Positions 41,907 to 51,263 are shown, counted from the first letter of the stretch. The stretch is 64,000 bases of DNA from Pontibacter litorisediminis (GCF_029360645.1 NZ_JARDUA010000008.1:1-64000); one strand, 5' to 3'. Program-made: numbers and translations. Notes: generated by a model from the letters alone, not told the origin.

Positions 41907-42632
41907 TCAAGGCAAGCGCTTGCTCTTCCACAGCCGGGCATGCACCTCGGCCAGAAAGCCGGCCCGGTACAGGGCGCCCAGGGGCAGTTTGTCCGCGTTG
42001 TCCAGAATGATCTGGTTACCTTCCACCGCCCTGACGTAAGGGGTGTGCACAATATAGGACTTGTGCACCCGGAGGAAGTGCTCTTTGGGCAGGTAAGCCT
42101 CCATCTCCTTCATGGTCAGGTAGGTGATGTGCTTGCCTGACAAGGTATGGATGCGAACGTAATTTTCCAGCGCCTCAACATACAGCACATCCTTTAGATC
42201 AATGCGCGTGATCCTTCCCTTTACCTCGCTTTTGATGAAAAAGGATTCGGGCGCCCGCTGACCAGGAAAGGGGGGAGGCGAGTGCTGTATCCGCTGCACC
42301 GTTTTCAGGAAGCGCTCATACGTAATAGGCTTGAGCAGGTAATCCACAGCGTTCTTGTCAAATGCCTGCAGGGCATACGCTTCGTAGGCGGTGGTAAACA
42401 CGAGCCTGGAGAAGGGGCTGAGAAACTCTGCCAACTCAATCCCCGAGAGTTGGGGCATATCCACGTCAACAAAGACCACCTGCGGGCTCACCTGGCCGGT
42501 GCTGATGGCCTGCAGGGCTTGCAAAGGATTGTCTGCAGAACCCACCAAGGCAAGACCGGGCGTTTGTTCCACATAGCGCGTCAGGATCTGGATGGCATGG
42601 GCTTCGTCATCTACAATGTAACAGGTGATCAT
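41907..42632 (-). CDS. LytTR-type response regulator
   Basis: A 241-aa regulator. The receiver domain has phospho-acceptor Asp56 in VVFVDVDMPQLSG and the VDDE pair at residues 8-10. The LytTR DNA-binding domain occupies about residues 135-238 (FFIKSEVKGRITRIDLKDVLYVEALENYVRIHT). The start overlaps the histidine-kinase stop by four bases. The pair is convergent with the exporter genes. It may control the lanthipeptide cluster; that is by position only. Confidence 0.92.
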   Translation of the reverse strand: MITCYIVDDEAHAIQILTRYVEQTPGLALVGSADNPLQALQAISTGQVSPQVVFVDVDMPQLSGIELAEFLSPFSRLVFTTAYEAYALQAFDKNAVDYLLKPITYERFLKTVQRIQHSPPPFPGQRAPESFFIKSEVKGRITRIDLKDVLYVEALENYVRIHTLSGKHITYLTMKEMEAYLPKEHFLRVHKSYIVHTPYVRAVEGNQIILDNADKLPLGALYRAGFLAEVHARLWKSKRLP

Positions 42633-43711
42633 ATCGCTTTGATTTGAAGGTGTACCGTATAGTAACGCTCGTCTTCCTGAATAAGCAGGGACTGTTGGCC
42701 GGGGCCGTAGGCATTCAATAGCCTGGTGCGGGCATTCTGCAGGCCCAGGTGATGCCCACCCTTGACAAAGGAGGTTCTTTTCTTGTTCCGGGTTTCAAAG
42801 GAGAGGGTGTGGTGCGCTACCTGAAGGCGAACACTTGCCGGGAAGCCCGGGTCGGTCAGGTCGCCATGGCGGAACATATTCTCTACCAAGGTGAGCAGGA
42901 TGAGGGGCGGAAGCCGTAGCCCCTGCAATTGCCCCTCGGCCTGAAGCTGGAGCTGCAGGGGGTGCTGGAAGCGGAGCTGGTTGAGGGCGATATACTTGCG
43001 GATATGCTCCAGCTCACGGGCTACGTCTGCCATGCCATCCTCGTGCAGCCGCGCCAGGGAGTGGCGCATCACTTCTGAGAGCAGGAGTACCCCTTCCGAA
43101 GCCTTGGGCGACACATCGATGACCTGATTGTAGAGGAAGTTCAAGGTGTTGAAGAGAAAGTGCGGATTGATCTGCGCCTGCAGGTAGGCGTTCTGGGATT
43201 TGACCAAGTCCTTCTCCAACTCCACTTTTTCCTTCTGGGCCTGAAGTTGCTGCAGCTGCAGGCGGTTGATGGTTCTCATGTTATCAATCCTGCGCCGCAC
43301 CAGCCAATAGGTGGCGCTCAGCCCCAGGAAGTAGACGCCGCGCCAGAGGAAGCCTATTATAAACTTCTGCTGGAAATTCAGTTGCTTGGGGCTATGGCGA
43401 AACAGGTTGTAAAACAGCTCCAGACCGTATTGAAGGGCGATGTAGAGGAGAAGCAGGAGGGGCAGGAGCAGCAACAGCAGCCAGGGTGCCCTGCGGTGTT
43501 CAAAGGCACTGGGGAGCACCACATGGGCGTTTACGTAAAAGAGCAGGATGTTGAGCAGATAAAAGCCCGCATATTCCCACCAATACACCCGCTGTGGGGT
43601 AGAAGTGAACGAGATGACGGAGATTTCATAAGCAATGAAAGCCGCCCAGGCAAGACCGTGCCTCCCTACCCTGCGATAGGGAAAATGCGCTACAGGAAAG
43701 TTTGTCGTCAT
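42629..43711 (-). CDS. LytS/YesM-type sensor histidine kinase
   Basis: A 360-aa membrane kinase. Four hydrophobic segments span residues about 15-140. The phospho-acceptor His is in AQINPHFLFNTLNFLYNQ, and the ATP-binding part follows with LPPLILLTLVENMFRHG (N box) and a GLGLxN-type region (HHLGLQNARTRLLNAYG). The start was set at the ATG that gives MTTNFPVAHFPYRRVG; another ATG lies ten codons upstream. It partners the LytTR regulator downstream. Confidence 0.9.
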   Translation of the reverse strand: MTTNFPVAHFPYRRVGRHGLAWAAFIAYEISVISFTSTPQRVYWWEYAGFYLLNILLFYVNAHVVLPSAFEHRRAPWLLLLLLPLLLLLYIALQYGLELFYNLFRHSPKQLNFQQKFIIGFLWRGVYFLGLSATYWLVRRRIDNMRTINRLQLQQLQAQKEKVELEKDLVKSQNAYLQAQINPHFLFNTLNFLYNQVIDVSPKASEGVLLLSEVMRHSLARLHEDGMADVARELEHIRKYIALNQLRFQHPLQLQLQAEGQLQGLRLPPLILLTLVENMFRHGDLTDPGFPASVRLQVAHHTLSFETRNKKRTSFVKGGHHLGLQNARTRLLNAYGPGQQSLLIQEDERYYTVHLQIKAI

Positions 43712-43838
43712 GTCTGTAGGTATTGCGCGTGTTCTTCTCACAATATAGTAATATTTTTATGTAAGTAAAACTCCGGTTCGTCTAAAAAATTTGGGGTGAA
43801 GCACAAGCTGGTGTAGGTTTGTTTCAAAACACCAAGCC

Positions 43839-43994
43839 ATGAAGAAGCAAGCCAACAAGTTGACCCTTAAGACCAAGCCCCTGTTTACTTTCAGAGTGCA
43901 GGGACAGGCAGGAGATTTCTCCACTACAGACCCCACGACGACGACCGTGACGATCACCACCTCCCTTACCACCATTACTGGATTTGGCCGATAA
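43839..43994 (+). CDS. Short Thr-rich leader-like peptide, possible second RiPP precursor
   Basis: A 51-aa open frame. The N-terminus MKKQANKLTLKTKPLFTF resembles leaders of Bacteroidetes class I lanthipeptides (compare KKLSLKKTVVAKL of the precursor at 31724). The C-terminal part, residues 28-48, is built almost only of Thr with Ser, Asp, Pro, Val and Ile (STTDPTTTTVTITTSLTTIT) and has no cysteine, so it could be dehydrated but not cyclised by LanC. It has no GG site. The stop overlaps the next regulator gene's possible start. It lies about 2 kb from the lan exporter genes. The gene call rests on the leader pattern; coding is not certain. Confidence 0.55.
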   Translation: MKKQANKLTLKTKPLFTFRVQGQAGDFSTTDPTTTTVTITTSLTTITGFGR

Positions 43995-44640
43995 GCAACC
44001 TGCTCCGTCCCGACAAGCAGGAGGGCAGCAGCGGCAGATAAAATTACTGGTACAGGCCTTGACTGGGGGAGCTGCGCCAGTTGGCCGTATGCCCCGGGGG
44101 GTGCAGGAGCAGTTGGAGTCCCTGCTATCGGGCATGCTGGCCAGGAGTCGTTATGCCCAGCGGCAGCTGCTGCTGAGTGCCGGGCAGCTGCCGGAGCACC
44201 TGTATTATGTGGAGCAGGGCATGGTACGGGGGTATTATTACGACGATGCATCCGGCCGTGCCATCACGCTGTTCTTATGGCGGGAGGCCTCCTGGGCTGT
44301 GCCGGTACAATCCTTTTTTCACCGGCAGCCCTCTGACCTGTACCTGGAGGTCATGCCCGGAAGTGAGCTCTTATCGTTTTCTTACCAGCAATTGACAGCG
44401 CTAGCCGAGCAACTGCCCGCCGTAGAGCCCCTGCTGCGGGGGCTGGTGCTCCAGTATTGCGCCTTTCATAAGAAACGTACCAAGGACCTGCTCACGCGTT
44501 CTGCCTGGGAGCGTTACCTGGACCTGCTGCAGAGCCATCCCCGCATCGAGCAGCACGTATCCAAGGAGGTGATTGCCTCTTACCTGGGCGTTACCCCACA
44601 GTCGCTGAGCCGGCTCATCCGGGAAAACGGCCACCCCTGA
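43984..44640 (+). CDS. Crp/Fnr-family transcription regulator
   Basis: A protein of up to 218 aa. The cyclic-nucleotide-binding-like beta barrel spans about residues 60-150 (QLLLSAGQLPEHLYYVEQGMVRGYYY), and a C-terminal HTH reads VSKEVIASYLGVTPQSLSRLIRENG. The start is unclear: TTG at 43984 gives the full length and overlaps the short peptide gene; ATG at 44089 would give 184 aa and shorten the first helices. No phosphate-cassette Arg-Ser pair for cAMP is seen, so the ligand is unknown. Confidence 0.82.
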   Translation: MADKQPAPSRQAGGQQRQIKLLVQALTGGAAPVGRMPRGVQEQLESLLSGMLARSRYAQRQLLLSAGQLPEHLYYVEQGMVRGYYYDDASGRAITLFLWREASWAVPVQSFFHRQPSDLYLEVMPGSELLSFSYQQLTALAEQLPAVEPLLRGLVLQYCAFHKKRTKDLLTRSAWERYLDLLQSHPRIEQHVSKEVIASYLGVTPQSLSRLIRENGHP

Positions 44641-44961
44641 TCCTTCCCAAACGAACCTCTGTTCAGTCATTTTGAAACTTAGCTTCCTCTAGTTCATAAC
44701 ATAAGATAACCTGTTTAATGCGGCCGGGCCGCTACCTTTACAGCAGGCTCTTGTCGGATCGTCCGGCTGCGTCATTGTCTAGTAAGAGGCACACGCGGCC
44801 ATACCCGGACAGCAGCGGAAGCGCTTTTTCCGGGAAGGCGGCAACGTTGAGCGGCCCGCTTCGGGAAAAGGTAGATACTCTGAAAGAAGCCCTTAGCCTG
44901 CCCCTTATCAACCAGCGGTAGCTTGGTGGTTCCACTAGGAGTGCCATCCAAAAGGAGAACT
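44641..44961. other. 321-bp gap between the two Crp/Fnr genes
   Basis: A TACCTTTA word at 44733 fits a Bacteroidetes -7 box (TAnnTTTG-like). The 67-codon frame inside has no recognisable features and is not called. A good ribosome site (AAAGGAG) lies at the end, serving the next gene. Confidence 0.4.
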
Positions 44962-45540
44962 ATGACGGATTTAAGTCACATATTCCAGGTGCTCGATTCC
45001 TACCTTCCTTTGGGTACTGCCTTAAAGAGGCACCTCAGCCAAGCGCTTGCCTTAAAGAAATACGCGAAAGGGCGTTTGCTGCTACGCCCCGGGCAAAGGC
45101 CGGCAGAGGCCTGGTTCATCAGTGAGGGGGCAGCCCGCGGTTACATCCTGGATGAGGCCAAGGGAGAGGAGGTGACCACCTGGTTTTGGCTGGAGGGGGA
45201 GGTGATGGTGGCACTGGACAGCTTCTGCCGCCAGGCACCCGCCACCTTTTACCTGGAGCTGCTGGAAGACAGCAAGCTGCACAGTCTTTCCTTTCAGGAA
45301 ACGGAGTTTACGGCAAATACCTTTTCTTCCTTCCGGCAGCTGGAGCGGGCGATTGTAGAGGATTACCTGCTGCGAATCTCCCGCCATTACTTTGAACGGA
45401 GCAGTTTGCCCGCCCGGGCACGCTTCGAGAAGCTGATGGCAGCACGCCCCGGGCTCTTCCATGTCGCCCCTGTTAAAGCCATTGCCTCTTATTTAGGGAT
45501 GTTTCCAGATACACTCAGCCGCTTACGGGGAGCAAAGTAG
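44962..45540 (+). CDS. Crp/Fnr-family transcription regulator, second copy
   Basis: A 192-aa protein related to the gene upstream. The barrel shows GRLLLRPGQRPAEAWFISEGAARGYIL and WFWLEGEVMVALDSF. The C-terminal HTH is APVKAIASYLGMFPDTLSRLRGAK and lacks the last helix seen in the first copy, ending at the recognition helix. The ATG at 44962 follows a strong AAAGGAG ribosome site; the frame continues upstream but without one. The two regulators probably arose by duplication. Confidence 0.88.
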   Translation: MTDLSHIFQVLDSYLPLGTALKRHLSQALALKKYAKGRLLLRPGQRPAEAWFISEGAARGYILDEAKGEEVTTWFWLEGEVMVALDSFCRQAPATFYLELLEDSKLHSLSFQETEFTANTFSSFRQLERAIVEDYLLRISRHYFERSSLPARARFEKLMAARPGLFHVAPVKAIASYLGMFPDTLSRLRGAK

Positions 45541-45630
45541 GGGCGCCTGCTACGAAAGTTTTCATCGTAAGTTATTGATATTTAGAGTGATTGCCTGTTA
45601 TGAGACAGAAACGGAGCTCCGTTTCCTTCC

Positions 45631-45638
45631 TACCTTTA
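45631..45638 (+). promoter_or_regulatory. Putative -7 box TACCTTTA upstream of the MauE/DoxX-like gene
   Basis: TACCTTTA about 30 bases before the ATG at 45667 fits the Bacteroidetes -7 consensus TAnnTTTG with one mismatch. The same word precedes the second Crp/Fnr gene (44733). Low confidence. Confidence 0.35.
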
Positions 45639-45666
45639 CCATATAAGAAACGCAATCAGGAAAAGC

Positions 45667-46179
45667 ATGACACAGAACACGTTACCCACAGCACATTCAG
45701 TCAGACGCACCACCGAGGTGGTCGCGTCCCTGATGATTGTCCTATTCCTTTACACGGGGCTGAGCAAACTGCTGGATGTGGATACCTTTCGTGGGCAGAT
45801 ACTACTGCAGCCCTTTCCCGGCTGGCTGGAGGAGCTGGTGGTATGGGTGTTGCCACCGACAGAGCTCCTGGTTTGCGGGCTGCTGGCCTTCCGGCCAACC
45901 CGAAGGGCGGGGCTGTATGCAGCCGCCGGTCTGATGGCCGCCTTCACGGGCTACGTGTTGCTGGCCCTGGCCGGTGCCTTCGGTTCGGTGCCCTGCAGCT
46001 GTGGGGGCGTGCTCCGGCAGCTGAGCTGGGAGGCGCACCTGGTATTTAACCTGTTTTTTCTGGCCCTGCCGGTAGGGGCCATCATTCTGGAACAAAAGGC
46101 CCGGCAACGGGGGCAGTCGGGCGTCAGTCCGCAGCCTGCGGCGGGGCAGAAAGGAGGGCAGACGACAAAGGAAAGCTGA
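45667..46179 (+). CDS. MauE/DoxX-like redox-associated membrane protein
   Basis: A 170-aa inner-membrane protein with four helices (residues about 17-36, 55-75, 82-105, 122-142). It resembles MauE/DoxX proteins (ASLMIVLFLYTGLSKLLDVDTFRGQI), and has a CSCGG pair in the loop after helix 3 that could carry disulphide electrons. It lies in front of a DUF6520-like gene and converges on an operon with a TlpA-like thioredoxin, which suggests a shared exported-protein redox task; inference. Confidence 0.85.
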   Translation: MTQNTLPTAHSVRRTTEVVASLMIVLFLYTGLSKLLDVDTFRGQILLQPFPGWLEELVVWVLPPTELLVCGLLAFRPTRRAGLYAAAGLMAAFTGYVLLALAGAFGSVPCSCGGVLRQLSWEAHLVFNLFFLALPVGAIILEQKARQRGQSGVSPQPAAGQKGGQTTKES

Positions 46180-46315
46180 TGACAGGCAGCGCGGTCCCCG
46201 CTGCCAACTAGCAACAACTATTGCTCCTGGCGCCCCGGGGCCGAGCGGGGAGGAGCCGGAACAGGGAAAGGCCTGCCCCTGCTGGAAAGCGGGCCGAACA
46301 AAACCAGTAAAGATT

Positions 46316-46606
46316 ATGAAAAAGGTAAATTTAAGTATCCTGGCCGTGCTGCTGGGCTCCGCGCTGGCCTTTGCCGGCACAACAACCGTTCGTTCCACCG
46401 AGGCCAGTGCCCTGCAGTGGTTCCAATTACAGACCGGTGGCGACCCGGATAACCCCGACCACTATACCCTGGTGGATGCCCCGGAAAACTGTGGCGAAGG
46501 GGAGAAGCGTTGCGCCATATACGCCGAAGAGGACATGCAGGATCCGGGCAAGCCAACGCAGAGCGGGGTGGACAACCCGATCCTGGAGGAACTGCGCGAC
46601 AAGTAA
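46316..46606 (+). CDS. DUF6520-like exported peptide
   Basis: A 96-aa protein with a signal peptide (VNLSILAVLLGSALAFAG). The mature part has WFQLQTGGDPDNPDHYTLV and a CxxxxxRCAIYAE pair, the layout of the DUF6520 family, which is common beside MauE/DoxX-like genes in Bacteroidetes. Function unknown. It ends 24 bases before a strong terminator shared with the convergent susD gene. Confidence 0.8.
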   Translation: MKKVNLSILAVLLGSALAFAGTTTVRSTEASALQWFQLQTGGDPDNPDHYTLVDAPENCGEGEKRCAIYAEEDMQDPGKPTQSGVDNPILEELRDK

Positions 46607-46629
46607 GCCAATGCCCGCAGGGGAAGAAG

Positions 46630-46659
46630 AAAGCCTGGCACCAGACGGTGCCAGGCTTT
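46630..46659. terminator. Bidirectional terminator between convergent operons
   Basis: Perfect 13-bp stem AAAGCCTGGCACC (46630-46642) and GGTGCCAGGCTTT (46647-46659) with a four-base loop, between the DUF6520-like gene and the 3' end of susD. Confidence 0.88.
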
Positions 46660-46681
46660 CTGGATTTAGGGTTCACACAGG

Positions 46682-48037
46682 TTAAGGGTTTTGGGCCATG
46701 CCGCCGGACTCGATGACTTTCTGCGGAATGGGCAGCACGTAGCGGGGATCGCCGGGCGGCAGGCTGTAGGTCGTGCCGTTCAGGGTACGGGTCAGCTCCC
46801 GGGCAAAGCGCTCCTCGCGGTTGAGGCGTCTGAGGTCACCCCAGCGCAGGCCGCGGAAGGGCAGCTCTTTGCGCCGCTCCTCCAGGATGAGGGCCAGGGC
46901 CGCGTCTGCATCTTCGGCCGTATACGGGGTGAAGGTGCCCTGGCGCCAGCGCGTTCCGAGCAGCGAGTTCAGGGCTGCCAGGGCCTCCTGGGTGTGCCCC
47001 AGGCGGGCATGACTTTCGGCCATCGTCAGGTACAGCTCATCGGTGGCCAGGCCCCCAAAGAGCGCCGCGGAGCCATGATAGCTGCCCTTGAAGCCGATGT
47101 CGTCCGGGGCGGTGTAACGGAAGAAGGCCTCGCGCCGCAGGTCATCGGGCTGGTAGAGGCGGTAGAGGGCCGTGTCTACTTTTCCGGCCGGGTAGCTCAT
47201 GCCAGGCAGGTTCATGATGGTGTTGTGGAAGATGACCTCCTCGTGGAAGCGCGGGAAAGGGTAGGCCGCTGCCGTGTGAAGCATGTTGAAGTCCAGGAGC
47301 TGCGGCTGTAGTTGCAGGGCCTGCTGCGCGCAGGAGAGGGCCTTTTCAGACTGGCCCATCTGCAGGTGCACGCGCGAGAGCAGGGCCAAAGCCGCTGCCC
47401 GGGAGGGGCGCGTCTTGTGGGCCGGCAGGTCCGGCAGCAGGGCAGCCGCCTCTTCCAGGTCCTGGAGCACCTGGCGGTAGCCTTCCGCCACAGTGGCCCG
47501 GCTGGAGGGGGCGTTGATGTCAGAGACCCGGCGCAGGACGATGCCCGGACTCTGGGAGGCGGTGGCCGGGTCGTAGGCCGGGGCGAAGACCTGCAGGAGC
47601 CAGTACTGGGCGTGTGCCCGGTGAAAGAGCGCGCTGCCCCGCACTGTATTCCAGAGCGCTTCCTCCCCTGGGGCAGGGGAGAGCTTGTCGGTTCCCTCCA
47701 GGACCAGGTTAGCAATAAAGATCACGTTGTAGGGCAGCGTCCAGTCATTACGGTCGCTGTCGTTGAATACATCCCGCTCCCAGACATAGGCCTGCTGCGC
47801 TGTCCGGCTGGACAGGCCCTGCCAGTCAGTGCTGTGGAGGTAGAGGTTATCGGCGGCGATGACCGGGGTGGCCGGGTAGCTCTGGTTGAGCGCGCTCGTG
47901 TTGTCGAGCAGGGCGAGCAGGTTCTCCAGCTTGTCTGTGGGAATGGCCAGCTGCTTGTCGGGCTTCACTTCGAGGAAGTCCTCGCAGGCGGTGCAGCCAA
48001 AAAGGAGCAGGGCCAGGAATAATATATTCTTGATCAT
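46682..48037 (-). CDS. SusD/RagB-family outer-membrane lipoprotein
   Basis: A 451-aa surface lipoprotein that captures the substrate for the TonB-dependent SusC partner. Signal and lipobox (NILFLALLLFGCTACEDFLEV), the typical KPDKQL segment after it, TPR-like helices with HRAHAQYWLLQVFAPAYD at about residue 138, and the C-terminal ELPFRGLRWGDLRRLNRE and YVLPIPQKVIE are all present. The gene lies 25 bases after susC. The substrate cannot be read from the sequence. Confidence 0.93.
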   Translation of the reverse strand: MIKNILFLALLLFGCTACEDFLEVKPDKQLAIPTDKLENLLALLDNTSALNQSYPATPVIAADNLYLHSTDWQGLSSRTAQQAYVWERDVFNDSDRNDWTLPYNVIFIANLVLEGTDKLSPAPGEEALWNTVRGSALFHRAHAQYWLLQVFAPAYDPATASQSPGIVLRRVSDINAPSSRATVAEGYRQVLQDLEEAAALLPDLPAHKTRPSRAAALALLSRVHLQMGQSEKALSCAQQALQLQPQLLDFNMLHTAAAYPFPRFHEEVIFHNTIMNLPGMSYPAGKVDTALYRLYQPDDLRREAFFRYTAPDDIGFKGSYHGSAALFGGLATDELYLTMAESHARLGHTQEALAALNSLLGTRWRQGTFTPYTAEDADAALALILEERRKELPFRGLRWGDLRRLNREERFARELTRTLNGTTYSLPPGDPRYVLPIPQKVIESGGMAQNP

Positions 48038-48062
48038 GTCGGTCTACTTTTTAAATGTATGG

Positions 48063-51000
48063 TTAAAACCCGGCGCGCAGGCCCAGGGAAAAAGAGGTCA
48101 CCGGCGGCAGCTTGCTGTCGGGGTAGTCGGGGTCCAGGCCCTGGTCGTTGGCCCGCCACAGGATGCCCAGGTTACGGGCCAGGGCATATACCTGCAGGCT
48201 GCGCAGGGTACGCGGCCTGTCCCCGCCCCGGGGTAGCTCATAGGAAAGGGTCACATCCTGCAGGCGCACATGGTCGCCCCGCTCCACCAGCGCCTCGGAA
48301 AACTGGTAAAAGGTATCGCGGCTGGGGTTGTTGGGGTAAACCAGCGAGGGCACCTGGGTGCGCTGCTCATCGCCCGGCTGCTGCCAGCGCAGGGCATAGT
48401 CGGCGTGCCCGTCCCAGCTGTTGAACAGCTGCCCGTAGCGGATGGAGGGGCGGCGGAAGAAGTAGCCGAAGCGGTAGGTCAGGTTGCCCGAGAGCGAAAG
48501 GCCCCTGTAGGTGAAGGTCTGCAGCAAAGAGCCCTGCCAGGGCGCGATGGCCGGCCCATGGTAGACGAGCTCCTCCAGGGGCGTAGTGCGGGTGATCGCC
48601 GCGTAGTCCGTGCTCACCTCGCCCTCATACATGCCGAGCGGGTCGCCCGTCTGCCCGTCCAGGCCGCGCCAGGCGTAGCTGAAAAGGCTGTAGAGGGGCC
48701 TGCCCTCCAGGGGCACGACAGAAAGGCCGGAGTTCACGTAGCGGCTACCGCTCACTTCACCGCTCTCGTAGCCGGTCACCTCGCTGTGGTGGTAGCCCAG
48801 CAGCAGGGTGCTCTGCCAGCCGAAGGCGCCGGTGAGCAGCCGGCCAGTCAGCGAGAGGTCCACCCCGCGGCCGCGCATCGAAGCGATGTTGCGGCGCACG
48901 TCGCCGGAGAGCACGCCGGAGGTTGGGTCCACCGGGGCATCCCCGATCAGGTCGGTGCTGTGCTTGGTGTAGAAGTCCAGGGTGCCGGAGAGGCGCTCGC
49001 CGAGCAGGCCGAACTCCACCCCGCCATTCCAGGTGGCCGTCTTCTCCCAGCGCAGGTGCGGGTTGGGGTAGGTGCGCACTACGGCAAAGGGCGTGTTGAT
49101 CAGGTTGCCTCCCGGCACGGCGACGATAGTGGCCAGGGCCGTCAGCGTGTTGTCCACGTTGCCGTTGTAGCCGTAGCTGAGCTTGAGGCGGAGGCGGTTC
49201 ACCCAGGAAGCGTTGAAGAAGGCTTCCTGGTGGGCGTTCCAGGCCAGGCCGGTAGACCAGAGGGGCACCCCGCGCTGGTTGCTGGCCACGCCGAAGAGGT
49301 TGGAGGCATCCTTGCGGGCGCTGGCCGAGAGGCTGTAGCGCCTGTCGTAGGTATAGGTGGCATTGGCAAACAGGGAGGTGTAGCGCAGGGTCCGGTCCGA
49401 AAAGTTCGTGCCGTCGGGGATGCGCTGGCGCCTGCCGGGATACTGGAAGTTAGGATACAGGCCGCTGTAGTCCACCGGCGTGCTGGTAAGGGTGCGCTCA
49501 TCGTAGCCGTAGGCCCGGAAGTTCTGCCCGGCAGTGTGCTGGGACTGCAGCTCGGCGCCCGCCAGGGCCGCCACCTCGTGGATGCCCCAGCCCCTGTCGT
49601 AGCGGAGCTGGGCGCGGGCGTTGTGCGAGCGGAAGTCGTAGAGGCGCGTGTCCAGAATACCCCCGCGCGGGATAGGGTAGCTCAGGGTGCCGGTCTCGCT
49701 CTGCTGGGTGAAGCGGTTGATGAGGTCGCGCGCGTAATAGGAGCCGATCTCCTGCAGGTTGCGGTCCTCGTCGCTGTTGCGCGCGTACTGGTAGCGGGTA
49801 AGGAGCTCCAGCCCCGGGGCCAGGCGCAGGTCGGTGCCGGCCGTGAGGAGCACCTGCTGGGAGGCGGCCTGGCGGTCGATATGCTCGGCATCGCGCAGCG
49901 GCACATAGTCCCAGTTCAGCAGGCCCAGCTCCCGGGCTCCGGCTGTGTAGGTGCTGCGGTAGTCCCTGGGCAGGGGCAGGGGATTGCCCGCGTCATCGGC
50001 CAGGCGGGCGTAGGGGTAGAGCAGCCGGGAAGAGATGTCCGGGCGGATGGCCTCATAGGAGGGCCTGCCAAAGCGGCGCTGCCCTTGCGTGTAGTTAAGC
50101 CCCAGGTGCAGGGTCAGGGGCTTGAGAAGGGTATAGCTGCTTTCAGAGCGCAGGCTCACGCGGCTGTTCCCATCCCCGAGCTGGCCCTGCTCCTTATCGT
50201 AGCCCCCGGAGACATAGTACGTAAGCTTATCAGTTCCCCCGCTGAGGTTGAGGGCATACTGCTGGCGCAGGCCGCGGGTGTAGAGGTGGCGTTCAAAGTC
50301 CTCGCGCACGTCATGACTGCCCAGCTCCCGAAGGCCTGCCTCCAGCTGCTCGGAGGAAAGCTCCCCGTCGCGGTGACGGATGAGCATTTCCACGGCCGGG
50401 GAGAGCACCGGGCGCTGCGGGCTGTTTTCTTGGCTGTTGTAGAAGCCTTTGTCAAAGAGGTAGCGCTCCACGGCGATAAAGTCATGGGAGTCCATCTGGG
50501 GCAGGTAATCAAAGTCAGGCTTGGGCAGGTGTGTGGCGTTGGCGTTCAGCCCTACCTGCAGGGGCTGGTTCCGGCGCCCCTTGCGGGTGGTGATCACAAT
50601 CACGCCGTTGCCGGCGCGGGCCCCCCAGATGGAGGCCGCCGCCGCATCCTTGAGCACGGTCACGCTTTCCACGTCGTTGGGGTTGATGGCGCTCAGATCC
50701 CCCTCGTACGGGAAGTTGTCCACCACGATAAGCGGAGCGGCGTTGGCGTAGAGGGTGCTCTGTCCCCGGATGTGGAGCCGCGGCGTGCTGCCGGTGCGCT
50801 CATCAAAGGTAAGGCCGGGGACCAGGCCCTGGAGCCGCTCCAGCAGCTCCGGGCTCGTGGAGCGCCGGAGCTGGTCCTGGCTGAGGACGGTATAGGAGCC
50901 GGTCACGCGCTCGGGCGAGAGCTGCTCGTAGCCCGTGGAGATGACTACCTCCCCCAGGGCCTGGGCGTCCTCGGTAAGGGTGATGGTCAGGCCGGGCGGC

Positions 51001-51263
51001 ATGGGGTGACGCACCACCACGGTGCGGGGCACATAGCCCAGGTAGGATACTTCCAGCGTGTCGACCGCCTGCTGGGCCGGGAGGGCAAAGCGACCCTCGG
51101 AGTCGGCCACGGCGCCCACCGTGGTGCCCAGGATCCGTACTGATGCGCCGGGCAGGGGCAGTTGCCCGTTGGCTGAGAGCACCCTGCCACGCAGCACGTC
51201 CTGCGCCAGGGCGGGGGCAGCGAGGCAGAGGAGGAAAAGCAAGGGGTAAAAGAAGTGTTTCAT
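48063..51263 (-). CDS. SusC/RagA-family TonB-dependent transporter
   Basis: A 1066-aa outer-membrane beta barrel. Signal peptide (FFYPLLFLLCLAAPALAQ), a carboxypeptidase-regulatory-like domain (about residues 22-100), the plug domain with LHIRGQSTLYANAAPLIVVDNFPY at about 165, the AAAASIWGARAGNGVIVITT motif near 210, and the barrel to the C-terminal aromatic GLRAGF. Full length. A 957-codon open frame on the opposite strand is a by-product of the high GC content. Confidence 0.95.
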   Translation of the reverse strand: MKHFFYPLLFLLCLAAPALAQDVLRGRVLSANGQLPLPGASVRILGTTVGAVADSEGRFALPAQQAVDTLEVSYLGYVPRTVVVRHPMPPGLTITLTEDAQALGEVVISTGYEQLSPERVTGSYTVLSQDQLRRSTSPELLERLQGLVPGLTFDERTGSTPRLHIRGQSTLYANAAPLIVVDNFPYEGDLSAINPNDVESVTVLKDAAAASIWGARAGNGVIVITTRKGRRNQPLQVGLNANATHLPKPDFDYLPQMDSHDFIAVERYLFDKGFYNSQENSPQRPVLSPAVEMLIRHRDGELSSEQLEAGLRELGSHDVREDFERHLYTRGLRQQYALNLSGGTDKLTYYVSGGYDKEQGQLGDGNSRVSLRSESSYTLLKPLTLHLGLNYTQGQRRFGRPSYEAIRPDISSRLLYPYARLADDAGNPLPLPRDYRSTYTAGARELGLLNWDYVPLRDAEHIDRQAASQQVLLTAGTDLRLAPGLELLTRYQYARNSDEDRNLQEIGSYYARDLINRFTQQSETGTLSYPIPRGGILDTRLYDFRSHNARAQLRYDRGWGIHEVAALAGAELQSQHTAGQNFRAYGYDERTLTSTPVDYSGLYPNFQYPGRRQRIPDGTNFSDRTLRYTSLFANATYTYDRRYSLSASARKDASNLFGVASNQRGVPLWSTGLAWNAHQEAFFNASWVNRLRLKLSYGYNGNVDNTLTALATIVAVPGGNLINTPFAVVRTYPNPHLRWEKTATWNGGVEFGLLGERLSGTLDFYTKHSTDLIGDAPVDPTSGVLSGDVRRNIASMRGRGVDLSLTGRLLTGAFGWQSTLLLGYHHSEVTGYESGEVSGSRYVNSGLSVVPLEGRPLYSLFSYAWRGLDGQTGDPLGMYEGEVSTDYAAITRTTPLEELVYHGPAIAPWQGSLLQTFTYRGLSLSGNLTYRFGYFFRRPSIRYGQLFNSWDGHADYALRWQQPGDEQRTQVPSLVYPNNPSRDTFYQFSEALVERGDHVRLQDVTLSYELPRGGDRPRTLRSLQVYALARNLGILWRANDQGLDPDYPDSKLPPVTSFSLGLRAGF

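Noticed and set aside
44718..44921. 67-codon frame between the two Crp/Fnr genes
   Set aside because: No ribosome site, no recognisable pattern and arginine/serine-rich low-complexity sequence.
48270..51143. Very long open frame (957 codons) on the strand opposite susC
   Set aside because: The protein has low complexity (Gly, Val, Ala, His) and lies antisense to a full SusC; it results from GC-rich codon use.
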